In this document: positions 44,116 to 52,476 of the stretch, one piece after another | Layout of the letters: every line of letters begins with the position of its first letter | Position numbering within the stretch: position 1 is the first letter of the stretch | Origin: Hydrogenedens sp964549105 | GTDB taxonomy: Bacteria > Hydrogenedentota > Hydrogenedentia > Hydrogenedentales > Hydrogenedentaceae | Assembly (NCBI GenBank): GCA_964549105.1 | Contig: CAZJTZ010000002.1 | Location: forward strand, 124,001 to 188,000 | Reading direction: 5' to 3' | DNA length: 64,000 nucleotides | The notes under the pieces: generated by a model | Database searches by the model: none | Seen by the model: only the letters and a program-made list of their open reading frames with translations | Told to the model about the DNA's origin: nothing | Program-made: the position numbers and the translations under genes

Positions 44116-45024
44116 CTATGCTTTCTTGGCTCCTTGAATGAACAAATCCATACGGCGTGATAATTCTTTTAGATGCTTTTCATCACCAGATGGGAATTCC
44201 TCTGTAATCCAACCCGTATATCCTACCTCCTGCAAGGCTAAACGAACCTCTGCAAAATCTATATCCCCTTCGTAGGGCAAATTGCACCACTGGTAGCCGT
44301 TGCGTTTGAAGTCCTTTATATGCACCTTGACGATTCGATTGCCAAGTGTCCGTATCCAATCCTGTGGATAGCCAAATATAACCACATTCGCCATATCAAA
44401 ATAAGCACGAACAAAAGGACTATTGATTTCATCAATATATTGGCGAAATTCTAATGGGCTGAGCAAAAATTTGTTCCATACATTTTCAACGGCAATAATA
44501 ACCTGATTTTTTTCTGCATAAGGGATAAGGTCTTTAATGTTCTTTTGGGAGCGTTCCCATGCCTCTTGATAGCGGACCTGTTCATTAACTACCGCAGGCA
44601 CTAATAATACTGTGTTTGCACCAACTTGCTTTGCTAAATCTATAGCCTGAATAATTGAACTTTTCCCCTTTTCAACAATCGCCGGGTCAGGATGGGATAG
44701 CGGTTTATCCCAGCCACCATAAATGATGGAGTGTATTTCTATTTGATTTTTTTGGGCAGACTCCCATATCCGCTTTGCCTCATCTTCTTTGGTAATAGGT
44801 GGAATTTCAATGCCGTCAAAACCGCAGTCTCTGGCTAATTTACAGCGGTCTATTTCCGACAATTCTTTGGGTAGATTATTCCATTGGACGGCTTTTTTTA
44901 AGCGAGGGTAAGCATTTCCATTTGTCTGTGCAAGAATATTTTTTTGAAGTAAGGCGGAACCCAGAACGAGAGAACCGCTTGCATACAAAAATCGCCGACG
45001 GGACAAGTCATCACAGGTTATCAT
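44116..45024 (-). CDS. Tat-exported sugar phosphate isomerase/epimerase-like TIM-barrel protein
   Basis: From ATG 45024 (AAGGA eight bases upstream; the frame opens at TTG 45030) the product has 302 residues. It begins with a twin-arginine signal, SRRRFLYASGSLVLGSALL. The rest is a xylose-isomerase-like TIM barrel (AP endonuclease family 2): LARDCGFDGIEIP, IHSIIYGGW, VLLVPAVV, IAVENVWNKFL, VRAYFDMANV, KVHIKDFKRNGY and GWITEEFPSGD. The Glu, Asp and His positions at strand ends that bind the metal are present. Exported members are common in planctomycete-like bacteria and probably epimerise sugars released outside. The substrate is unknown. Confidence 0.85.
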   Translation of the reverse strand: MITCDDLSRRRFLYASGSLVLGSALLQKNILAQTNGNAYPRLKKAVQWNNLPKELSEIDRCKLARDCGFDGIEIPPITKEDEAKRIWESAQKNQIEIHSIIYGGWDKPLSHPDPAIVEKGKSSIIQAIDLAKQVGANTVLLVPAVVNEQVRYQEAWERSQKNIKDLIPYAEKNQVIIAVENVWNKFLLSPLEFRQYIDEINSPFVRAYFDMANVVIFGYPQDWIRTLGNRIVKVHIKDFKRNGYQWCNLPYEGDIDFAEVRLALQEVGYTGWITEEFPSGDEKHLKELSRRMDLFIQGAKKA

Positions 45025-45240
45025 TGACAATTTCCTTTCTTATTAAACATTTCCGATTATGTGCATTATAAGATTTTAAATTATTCTCTCTCTTGTTTCA
45101 ACCGCAATTAGGTGAAAAGGAATGTTTAATTACTTGTTAAGTTGCAAACTTATAACATCAAATCATTATAAAATATAGTATAATTATAAATAGAAAACGA
45201 AAGGTAAAGAGTGAATAAATTAATATAGGTGTGATGAGTT

Positions 45241-45891
45241 TTGAGAATTCACCAACATGTTAATCCGCTGAGTAATAAATACCTCGCACTGCCACCGTTC
45301 CCAAATTGGACAGAAGTGTATGCTCATCCGTTTAATCCATTACATCTCGACTTAGGCTGTGCTGCAGGACATTTTTTACTTAAAATGGCACAAAAACACA
45401 AGGACTGGAATTTTTTAGGTCTGGAAATACGCCAGCCACTTGTTGAACGTGCTAACTGCTGGAAAAGAGAAAAGGGCTTAAATAATCTTTTCTTTTTTAC
45501 AGGTCAGGCTCACATCGTTTTAAAGCCTCTTCTTGATAGTTTACCCATAAATGTTTTGCAATATGTAAGTATCAATTTCCCTGACCCATGGTTCAAAAGG
45601 AGACATCACAAAAGAAGATTGGTTAATGAAGAACTTGTAAAGGTATTGGCTACCTATTTGCAACCTGGTGGGAAGGTATTTATTCAAACGGATGTAGAAG
45701 AATTATTACTAGAATTAAAGTCATTGTTTCTTGCAAATCCGCACTTTTCATTAGTTCAAGAATTAATGGAAAACAATCCTTTTGACATACTTACAGAGCG
45801 TGAAGTCTCGGTAATAAGATTGGGTAGAAAGATATATCGAGTTCTATTACAGTGTAATAAGATAGCGAGCCCAACATCGCAGTCCAATTAG
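45241..45891 (+). CDS. trmB: tRNA (guanine-N7-)-methyltransferase
   Basis: TrmB methylates G46 in the tRNA variable loop using S-adenosylmethionine. The 216-residue product has the Rossmann motif LDLGCAAGHFLLKMA (about residues 37-51), FLGLEIRQPLV, and the catalytic/tRNA-binding block 'INFPDPWFKRRHHKRRLV', which is diagnostic. The C-terminal TEREVSVIRLGRKIYRVLL matches the family's conserved TxxE region. The start is TTG at 45241; no better in-frame start exists nearby. A perfect TATAAT at 45179-45184 probably belongs to its promoter, though the -35 is poor. The large repeat-protein gene follows after 13 bases. Confidence 0.94.
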   Translation: MRIHQHVNPLSNKYLALPPFPNWTEVYAHPFNPLHLDLGCAAGHFLLKMAQKHKDWNFLGLEIRQPLVERANCWKREKGLNNLFFFTGQAHIVLKPLLDSLPINVLQYVSINFPDPWFKRRHHKRRLVNEELVKVLATYLQPGGKVFIQTDVEELLLELKSLFLANPHFSLVQELMENNPFDILTEREVSVIRLGRKIYRVLLQCNKIASPTSQSN

Positions 45892-45904
45892 AAGGAACTC
45901 TAAT

Positions 45905-48202
45905 GTGAAAAACTTTTCAATTACTATTCAAATCAGAATATTAGTATGTATGCTGCTATTTCTTATTGTCGGTGGATTATTACATGCACAAGAAAAGGTT
46001 CAATATACTTTAACTATCAATCGGGTAGGAGAAGGAGGAACCGTTGTTCCGGGTATAGGGACTTTCACTTATAGTGCTGGGTCAACAGCATTTATAAATG
46101 TAGTCCCAACCGCTGATTGGGCATTTGACCACTGGGAAGGTGCTGCCTCAGGTTCGGGATGGTATACACAAGTATACATGGACGGGAATAAAACAGTTAC
46201 GGCGGTCTTCGTGCCAGCGGTCTGGCGACTTACCATAGAACACGCTGGAAATGCTTCAGGGAGTACTTTCCCGCAGGCAGGAGTATACGGGTGTATAAAT
46301 GGGCAGTCTATTGGAATCAGTGTAGGAACTTCGTCGGGTGTATATTTTGGGGGTTGGTCAGGCGATGCCCATGGTGCGTCTGAATTTATCACGGTAACGA
46401 TGAATTCCGACAAACATGTTATTGCTACTTTTACCAATACAGGATATGAACTAAATATATATGTAGAAGGTGAAGGTGGAACAACTCCGGCGTCTATGGG
46501 AAATCCACATCGCTATTCAGAAGGGGTTTATGTTAGCGTAACAGCATATAGGACGGATAACCTCTGGCGGTTTGACTACTGGTCAGGTGACCTTCCAGAA
46601 ACTGCCACTCCAAGATATTATATTTTAGAACTACCGATGGACCAGGACCGCAATGTAACGGCGAATTTTATAATAAAGCCCTGGTATAAGTTAACAGTAG
46701 AAGTTCAAGGCGAAGGGAGTGTATCTATTACACCTGATTTTAATGACCCCATAACTGTTACAACCGGTGTTTCCGAATATGACTTTATTGAATGGACTTA
46801 TATTCGTGGTGAGGCTCTGGCAACTACTCCCGGCTGGAGGTTTCTGCGTTGGGAAGGGGACTTTGGAGATATGTCGGCAACCTATCCACGATGTGCATTC
46901 TCTATAGACCAGGACAGGTATGTCCGATGTATCTTTACCAATTTAACTAATGTTCCAGATGTTATAGGTAGCACATTATCTTCTGCCACAACCGCAATAA
47001 CCAATGCTTTCTTATCTGCGGGAGAAGTTATAGAAGTATGTAATGATGAAATTTCTGATGGGTATGTTATTGACCAGAACCCTGTGGGTGGGACAACAGT
47101 AGTAATGGGTAGTACGGTCGCTCTCTGGGTATCTACGGGACCCTGCCCTCCCGAAGGTGAAGGAATAATAGAAGGGACTGGTGAAGGCACAACGGAAGGA
47201 ACTATTGAAGGAACATCTGAGGGGGAAGGGGTTCCCGAAGGGATTATAGAGGGAATTACAGAAGGAATCGTTGAAGGAACATCAGAAGGTAGCGAAGGAA
47301 TACCCGAAGGAACTATTGAGGGAGAAGGAATCTCCGAAGGCACAATCGAAGGAGAAGGAACTTCAGATGGAGAAGGAACTTCAGATGGAGAAGGAACTAT
47401 AGAAGGTGAAACTTGTGTCTGGGAAGAAGCATGCCCTAATTTCGCATGGGAAGTAAAAAAGATGGCTGATTTTTTTGGTTTGACTTTGAACAATCTTGAC
47501 ACTAATCAATCACAAATACCCGATGAATGGGAAATAGAACTTGTAAAATTTTTACTTTGTTCCCCTCAGGGGATATGGGGAAATCAATTTATCTGTAAGT
47601 ATGTTGAAAATTATAATGTTCTTCAGACAGAACCTTTGTTTCATACTACATACTATTCATACCGTCATGTTCTTGCGGGCTTACTTACGATAGGTGGGAA
47701 TTTAAACAATTTAATTAATACACTCCAAATACACTATACCTATTCATCATTTGAATATCCTTCAGGGATATTTCCTTTAATGCCAGATGCCGACGCAGAT
47801 AATGATGGAATGAACAATTTCGAAGAATATCAATTTGTCCTTAGTTACAATGGGACAAAAGCAGAATTTGTCCAACTCGTTTTTAATTCAAGCCCTGTTC
47901 CAGATTATCATTCTGCAGATACAAATAAGGATAATAGAATTGATTTGAGAGAATTATTACGAGTGATTCAATTCTTTAACTCAGGGGGTTTCCATTGTGA
48001 AGGAGGGACTGAAGATGGTTATGCACCGGGATATGATGAGAGTTTTGATTTCTCCTGCCCAAAACACACTTTAGACTATAATCCACAGGATTGGCATTTT
48101 AACCTCTATGAAATTCTTCGGGGTGTCCAGTTCTTTAATTCAAAAGGCTATCAGGTGTGTCCTTACTTTTCTGAAGACCATTATTGTCCCATTTTTAATT
48201 GA
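45905..48202 (+). CDS. Secreted modular protein: InlB-like repeats, PASTA-like domain, Glu-Gly linker, dockerin-like C-terminus
   Basis: The 765-residue product has a signal peptide (cleavage near HAQE, residue ~29). About five divergent InlB/Listeria-Bacteroides-type repeats follow (residues ~35-345; WAFDHWEGAASG, YFGGWSGDA, FDYWSGDLP, FLRWEGDFG, each ending in V-x-A-x-F). A PASTA-like module sits at ~347-415 (VPDVIGSTLSSA…VIDQNPVGGTTV). The linker of about 90 residues is almost only E, G, T, I and S. The C-terminal part has Asp/Asn calcium-type loops (DADADNDGMNNFEEY, DTNKDNRIDLRELL) and two 'R-x-V/I-Q-F-F-N-S' motifs with nearby cysteines. The start is GTG 45905 with AAGGA upstream. Probably cell-surface or matrix-associated. 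Confidence 0.85.
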   Translation: MKNFSITIQIRILVCMLLFLIVGGLLHAQEKVQYTLTINRVGEGGTVVPGIGTFTYSAGSTAFINVVPTADWAFDHWEGAASGSGWYTQVYMDGNKTVTAVFVPAVWRLTIEHAGNASGSTFPQAGVYGCINGQSIGISVGTSSGVYFGGWSGDAHGASEFITVTMNSDKHVIATFTNTGYELNIYVEGEGGTTPASMGNPHRYSEGVYVSVTAYRTDNLWRFDYWSGDLPETATPRYYILELPMDQDRNVTANFIIKPWYKLTVEVQGEGSVSITPDFNDPITVTTGVSEYDFIEWTYIRGEALATTPGWRFLRWEGDFGDMSATYPRCAFSIDQDRYVRCIFTNLTNVPDVIGSTLSSATTAITNAFLSAGEVIEVCNDEISDGYVIDQNPVGGTTVVMGSTVALWVSTGPCPPEGEGIIEGTGEGTTEGTIEGTSEGEGVPEGIIEGITEGIVEGTSEGSEGIPEGTIEGEGISEGTIEGEGTSDGEGTSDGEGTIEGETCVWEEACPNFAWEVKKMADFFGLTLNNLDTNQSQIPDEWEIELVKFLLCSPQGIWGNQFICKYVENYNVLQTEPLFHTTYYSYRHVLAGLLTIGGNLNNLINTLQIHYTYSSFEYPSGIFPLMPDADADNDGMNNFEEYQFVLSYNGTKAEFVQLVFNSSPVPDYHSADTNKDNRIDLRELLRVIQFFNSGGFHCEGGTEDGYAPGYDESFDFSCPKHTLDYNPQDWHFNLYEILRGVQFFNSKGYQVCPYFSEDHYCPIFN
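47352..47402 (+). repeat. 18-bp tandem repeat inside the Glu-Gly linker
   Basis: GAAGGAACTTCAGATGGA is repeated directly and followed by a partial copy, encoding E-G-T-S-D-G units. It lies in a wider GAAGGAAC-rich tract from about 47155 to 47410. Such tracts change length readily by slippage. Confidence 0.75.
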
Positions 48203-48308
48203 TATTTGCTTTCCCATAACGAAACGATTTTTATCCCATAAGTCACAGTTTATATCAATAGCAGAATTTATTGTAAAATATCTCCAAAAACTTTTACGAG
48301 TATGAACT

Positions 48309-49445
48309 ATGAATAAATTATGGTTGTTTTTATTAACTTTTTTATGTTGTCTTTTTTATGCCCCCTTTTCTCACGCAGAATTGATATTTGATAAAGAGTA
48401 TCAAACAGGGATTCAACCCGTCTCCAAAATTGTTCGGTATCGAGTAATACATACACCTACTCAAAAACATGATTACGCATTTAGTTTCACAGGAAAACTG
48501 CTTTGCGGCGGACTTACTATAAAAGTAGAGGACAAAGAAGGCAAAATTATTAAAGAACAGAAATTTCAAGGCAAATCTCTTATTCAATATCAATTTATAC
48601 TTCCATCCGATACGGCGTTGAATAATATTCATATCTCGTTGAATTTTGAAGAAGCAGCAGGGGATGTTTACACAGCCATTGCACCGGGTTTAACCGATAA
48701 ACATGTATTAATATATAAGGCTATGACCTCTTTGACGGTAGTAATAATTTTATGTTTTTTATGTATTACTTTATTAAGGGAAAAAGCCCCATTCTCCTTG
48801 CTATTATGGGGAGTAGGTATAGGGGTAGCAGCGAAAGTCCTGATTTATTACTGGCAAAAAATAGACCCCCTATCCTCAAAATTAATCTTCACAACAACAT
48901 CCTACAAAGAAGGTCTATCTCCCTATATAGAAGCCTTCTATTTTTCTTTAAGTGAAACATTAATATCATTTTTACTTTTTGGTATCTTCCTATTTTTCAA
49001 ACCTATACCAAAGGATAAAAAAGAAGTCTCTTTAAGTCTCTCCATGGGCATTATGCTAATATGGATTCTGGAGATTACAATTCAAGGGATATTTAATTTT
49101 TCTCCTATCTCGTTTTCCATATTTTACCAACAAACTCCCTTGTTCTTTGTTTTTATCTTGATACGAAACCTTATTCTGTGCGGATTATGGTTTACAGTCT
49201 TCTATGTTTCGGCCGTTGGAAGCACAAATGCAGAGACGAGACTTGTCGTCTATGGAATTTTGATTCTCTTTATTACAGAATCTATACAGAACTATTTTAG
49301 TCAATCTAATTTTCTTTTCCAGAATTCGAGTTGGTGGCATGTCGTTTCATTACTATTTATAAGTTTCCTCTCAATCTTTCCATACATAATAATTAAAGGT
49401 ATGAAAAAAAGAAATAATTCCACTTTACAAAAGCAGGTAGAGTAA
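48309..49445 (+). CDS. Multi-pass membrane protein of unknown function
   Basis: This 378-residue protein has a signal peptide (residues 1-23). A beta-rich extracytoplasmic domain of about 115 residues follows (AELIFDKEY…LNFEEAAGD), then seven hydrophobic segments from residue ~140 to 370. The plan of an N-terminal exported domain followed by seven helices resembles 7TM receptor-type modules (7TMR-DISM-like), but there is no cytoplasmic output domain after the last helix. I do not recognise a specific family. It sits between the repeat protein and the PilZ gene on the same strand; its stop is 56 bases before the PilZ start. Confidence 0.7.
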   Translation: MNKLWLFLLTFLCCLFYAPFSHAELIFDKEYQTGIQPVSKIVRYRVIHTPTQKHDYAFSFTGKLLCGGLTIKVEDKEGKIIKEQKFQGKSLIQYQFILPSDTALNNIHISLNFEEAAGDVYTAIAPGLTDKHVLIYKAMTSLTVVIILCFLCITLLREKAPFSLLLWGVGIGVAAKVLIYYWQKIDPLSSKLIFTTTSYKEGLSPYIEAFYFSLSETLISFLLFGIFLFFKPIPKDKKEVSLSLSMGIMLIWILEITIQGIFNFSPISFSIFYQQTPLFFVFILIRNLILCGLWFTVFYVSAVGSTNAETRLVVYGILILFITESIQNYFSQSNFLFQNSSWWHVVSLLFISFLSIFPYIIIKGMKKRNNSTLQKQVE

Positions 49446-49501
49446 AGTAATATATATTGTAAAGCACAATATACATCAAACATGAAAAAGAGGAATAAGA
49501 A

Positions 49502-49867
49502 ATGACACCTTCTTCAAACTTTGAAGACCGTAGGCGATATCCTCGAAGTAAAAAGGGGTTGAATATCCCCATCGAATCAAAAGGGACAGAGATACTAAAT
49601 CATGTAGATAATATTAGCGTGAATGGGGTTTTATGCCATACGGCTCAGTCTATTCCTCTTATGACAAAAATGCAAATTGTTGTTGAACTCCCCAAACCTT
49701 TTAGACACCAGATTCAGGCGGAAGGAATTGTAGTCCGCTGTAATAAAGATGACTCAGGAAGTGCTACCTATAAAGTGGGGATTGTGTTTACTCGAATTAA
49801 CGAAAAGGACCAGGATGAAATCCGAGAATTTGTAGAACACACGCTATCAAAGAAAGAAGAAATCTAA
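49502..49867 (+). CDS. PilZ-domain protein (probable c-di-GMP binding)
   Basis: This 121-residue single-domain protein carries both PilZ nucleotide motifs: the RxxxR-type N-terminal DRRRYPR (residues 9-15) and the (D/N)xSxxG motif DNISVNG (about 37-43), followed by the beta-barrel. It would bind cyclic di-GMP and pass the signal to a partner, typically in adhesion, motility or polysaccharide export. The seven-helix protein just upstream is a possible partner by position only. GAGG lies nine bases before the ATG. No diguanylate cyclase or EAL protein is visible in this window. The NAD kinase gene follows 15 bases later. Confidence 0.87.
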   Translation: MTPSSNFEDRRRYPRSKKGLNIPIESKGTEILNHVDNISVNGVLCHTAQSIPLMTKMQIVVELPKPFRHQIQAEGIVVRCNKDDSGSATYKVGIVFTRINEKDQDEIREFVEHTLSKKEEI

Positions 49868-49882
49868 GGTAAAAAGTTTTAT

Positions 49883-50701
49883 ATGTTCAAATATGTGGGC
49901 GCTATTAGAGAAAAGCGGGGTAAAGAAAAACATAAACTTTCTGACAATAATAACTCAGTAACCCAAAAAATATTGTTGTTTGGAAAGGATACTGAGGAAT
50001 TAGTCCCTATCTTTAAAAAATTTCCTCAATTAAAAATAGTACAAGAAAATCCTGATTTCGTTTTGAGTTACGGTGGTGATGGGACTCTGTTATCTTCTGA
50101 ACTTGCATATCCGCATATTCCTAAAATACCTATATTAAAAAGTCTACGGGGGCACCGATGTATTCCTCATCCACCGGAAGAAGTGCTACAACGACTTGTT
50201 GAAAATAAACTTGTTCCCTATCGCTATATGAAGTTATTATGTTCTGTCTATCCTGGGGGACAAGATAATCCTTCCCATCAATTTGAGGCACTAAACGAGG
50301 TAATGGCAGAAAAAGGAAGAATCAATACAGCAGTGCGATTCAAGATATGGGTTGATGGAATCTCTTATGAAGGTGAAGGGCGGGAAATATTGGGTGATGG
50401 ATTTATGATTAGCACACCCTTTGGAAGCACTGCCTATTTTTCCAATGTAACAAGAGGAATTTTCTGGAAAGGCATTGGAATTGCCATCCTGGCAACCTCA
50501 GAAAGTGTTACCCACATCGTTTTGCCGGAAGACATCGTAACCGAAGTTAAAATAACACGCGGACCTGCCATTCTTGCCTATGATAACTCCCCTGAATCTA
50601 TTCCCCTGGAAGAAGATGATGTGCTTGTCGTGAAAAGATGTCCTCAGGATGCTGTTATCTACTCCAGCGGCATAGTCCACCGACTATCTGAACCCTTCTG
50701 A
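49883..50701 (+). CDS. NAD kinase-like protein (ATP-NAD kinase family)
   Basis: The 272-residue product has the GGDGT phosphate-binding motif (SYGGDGTLLSSE, about residues 63-74). The second family block is GDGFMISTPFGSTAYFSN, and ALNEVMAEKG stands in place of the usual L/ALNDVVIxR, containing the Asn-Glu pair that binds NAD. The N-terminal 45 residues (MFKYVGAIREKRGK…) are unlike standard NadK. The region around the nicotinamide site is shorter than usual, and the expected 'LNP' hinge is not obvious. It is therefore a divergent member, likely making NADP. If another NadK exists elsewhere its role may differ. It follows the PilZ gene closely. Confidence 0.8.
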   Translation: MFKYVGAIREKRGKEKHKLSDNNNSVTQKILLFGKDTEELVPIFKKFPQLKIVQENPDFVLSYGGDGTLLSSELAYPHIPKIPILKSLRGHRCIPHPPEEVLQRLVENKLVPYRYMKLLCSVYPGGQDNPSHQFEALNEVMAEKGRINTAVRFKIWVDGISYEGEGREILGDGFMISTPFGSTAYFSNVTRGIFWKGIGIAILATSESVTHIVLPEDIVTEVKITRGPAILAYDNSPESIPLEEDDVLVVKRCPQDAVIYSSGIVHRLSEPF

Positions 50702-50794
50702 GTTTATTTTGATTCCCTTTCATTATTAATAGAACCAGTAAAATTCTTCGGTCATATTCTACGAATTTATAAGTGCTTGAAATGCAAGTATTTT

Positions 50795-50915
50795 AAGTAA
50801 GATTAATATTATAATAATGATATATTATATTATAAATTTATTTTTATATATATTATGATATAATAATAGTGATGTATTAAAGTTTAATATTACTGCACTA
50901 TAATATATATTATGC
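50795..50915. other. Extremely AT-rich tract upstream of the zinc-ribbon/TPR gene
   Basis: About 120 bases consist almost wholly of A and T in TATA/ATTATA alternation, with only a handful of G/C. Several TATAAT-like hexamers occur, one at 50899-50904. It probably includes the promoter of the following gene and is likely curved or easily melted. No repeats of iteron type or DnaA-box (TTATCCACA) clusters are seen. Confidence 0.6.
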
Positions 50916-50928
50916 TAAAGGTTGCTAT

Positions 50929-51411
50929 ATGTTGCATCACAAAGAAACAGAAGAAACCTACCGAGTCATCTGCTCATGTGGGCAAACATATCCTATCGTC
51001 AAGCCTGACTTGATTGACCAGATAACCTGCGGTGTATGTGGAAAATTAATAAAAATAACTTCCGAGAATCTTATCCTCCCTCAAGAGTCAATCACCGCAA
51101 TTCATCGAAGACTAAAAAATCAACCTCCTGAAGAAAGGATTATGGAAGGGGTTCGACTTATCAAGGAAGGGAAATGGGAACTTGCCTTGCCTTTACTTCA
51201 ATCGGTCGTGGAAGAAAACAAACCTTACCGTGAAGCCTTTTATGGCGTTGGCTATTGCTATTATCAGGAAAAGAAGTATCTTGATAGTTTTCTTTTCCTT
51301 GGAATGGCTGTATATTTAGGACATCCACACGCATGGGCACTGTTTGAAAAGGTAAGAAGGATGCTAAATATTGAAGATTCAAATTTATCTGACCAGACTA
51401 AAAAAGAATAA
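50929..51411 (+). CDS. Zinc-ribbon plus TPR-like small protein
   Basis: This 160-residue cytoplasmic protein has an N-terminal Cys4 zinc ribbon (ICSCGQ…ITCGVCGK, cysteines at about residues 14-38). The helical part from ~residue 60 contains two TPR-like pairs (EGVRLIKEGKWELALPLLQSVVEEN and AFYGVGYCYYQEKKYLDSFLFLGMAVYLGHPHAW). It has no membrane segment. Such ribbons followed by TPRs are adaptor-like; no enzymatic function can be read. It is preceded by the AT-rich tract and followed by the crotonase after about 110 bases. Confidence 0.72.
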   Translation: MLHHKETEETYRVICSCGQTYPIVKPDLIDQITCGVCGKLIKITSENLILPQESITAIHRRLKNQPPEERIMEGVRLIKEGKWELALPLLQSVVEENKPYREAFYGVGYCYYQEKKYLDSFLFLGMAVYLGHPHAWALFEKVRRMLNIEDSNLSDQTKKE

Positions 51412-51525
51412 TTATATATTTTAATTTTTATTTATTTTATAAATAGAAAGTATCCTCTTAAAGTCGGACGAATTGGGTATTATAATATAAATAGTAAAAA
51501 ACCAAAGATGAAGGAGCGAACCCCT

Positions 51526-52308
51526 ATGGCTTATCAATTCCTGCTTACAAAAAAAACAAATTCAAGTTTCTGGATTATATTAAACCGACCCAAAGTAAAT
51601 GCACTTTCACGCGAGTTACTTGGAGAGATTTATAATGCTATGGAAGAGGCTGAAAAGAATCCTGAAGTAAAGGTGATAATCATTACAGGAGGTGAAGGCA
51701 GATTTTTTGCTGCGGGTGCGGACATTCCTACAATTGCACAGGACCTCGATGACCCCATGGGTGAAGGTAAAATGTTAACACAGGGGATAAAGACTATGAA
51801 TTACATCGAGGCATGCACAAAGCCCGTAATTGCAGGTGTAAACGGATTCGCTTTAGGTGGTGGATGTGAACTGTCGCTTGCCTGTCATATCCGTATTGCT
51901 TCTGTCAATGCAAGTTTTGGACAACCAGAGGTTAGTTTAGGCATCATTCCGGGCTGGGGAGGAACATTCCGTTTACCTCGTGTTATCGGTGAAGGGAGAG
52001 CCATGGATTTGTTATTAACGGGCAGAAACATTTCGGCAGAGGAAGCACTGCATTTTGGACTGGTTACAAAAGTAGTTCTACACGAAGAATTAAAAAAATC
52101 ATTACAAGAATTAGCCGATTTATTAGCCAGCAAACCACCTGTGGCTCTTCGTGAACTTATTCAATTACAACAAAAACGAATCACTGAACCTGTCCATGCC
52201 CCGGATTATGAAAAATTGGCTTTCCAACAATGTGCAAAGACCTCAGACGCACGAGAAGGAATAGAAGCATTTCTGAACAAAAGGCTTCCCCAATTTAAAG
52301 GACTGTAA
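51526..52308 (+). CDS. Enoyl-CoA hydratase/isomerase (crotonase) family
   Basis: The 260-residue protein has the crotonase fold. The oxyanion hole sits in FFAAGADIPTI and in GFALGGGCELSLACHIRIAS. The two catalytic-type glutamates are in GGGCEL and in QPEVSLGIIPGWGGTFRLPR, as in genuine 2-enoyl-CoA hydratases. The C-terminal helices (AREGIEAFLNKRLPQF) complete the trimer interface. The frame opens at ATG 51508, but AAGGAG lies inside that extension, nine bases before ATG 51526, which I take as the start. No other fatty-acid oxidation genes are adjacent, so the substrate is open. Confidence 0.9.
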   Translation: MAYQFLLTKKTNSSFWIILNRPKVNALSRELLGEIYNAMEEAEKNPEVKVIIITGGEGRFFAAGADIPTIAQDLDDPMGEGKMLTQGIKTMNYIEACTKPVIAGVNGFALGGGCELSLACHIRIASVNASFGQPEVSLGIIPGWGGTFRLPRVIGEGRAMDLLLTGRNISAEEALHFGLVTKVVLHEELKKSLQELADLLASKPPVALRELIQLQQKRITEPVHAPDYEKLAFQQCAKTSDAREGIEAFLNKRLPQFKGL

Positions 52309-52332
52309 TAATCATTCCGTAGATAGTAGGCA

Positions 52333-52370
52333 TGTGATAATATTTAATCTATCACAATAATCTATCACAA
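52333..52370. promoter_or_regulatory. Inverted plus tandem repeat upstream of the ceramidase-fusion gene
   Basis: TGTGATA (52333-52339) and TATCACA (52350-52356) are perfect inverted copies ten bases apart. AATCTATCACAA occurs twice in tandem (52346-52357 and 52359-52370). The site lies about 110 bases before the start at 52477 and just after the crotonase stop, so it could be an operator or a processing hairpin. Confidence 0.4.
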
Positions 52371-52476
52371 ATTTGGTTTCTACTCTGTCGTTTTTTTCTT
52401 CCAGAAAGTTGATTACTCGATTGGAAATTGTAAGGAGTGATACAATATCAGATTATAGCCATTTAGAAAGTTTTAT

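Noticed and set aside
47155..47410. Regular short repeats resembling a CRISPR-like array
   Set aside because: Units are 18 bases without unique spacers, stay in frame and encode the Glu-Gly linker.
46882..47502. Long antisense frame rich in Pro-Ser (206 codons)
   Set aside because: It is the reverse reading of the Glu-Gly linker repeats of the secreted protein; repeat composition keeps the opposite frame free of stops.
50795..50915. AT-rich tract as a replication origin
   Set aside because: No DnaA-box cluster, iterons or dnaA/dnaN/gyr genes are nearby.
52333..52356. CRP-like TGTGA…TCACA site
   Set aside because: The half-sites are 14 bases apart instead of six, so it cannot be a standard CRP site.
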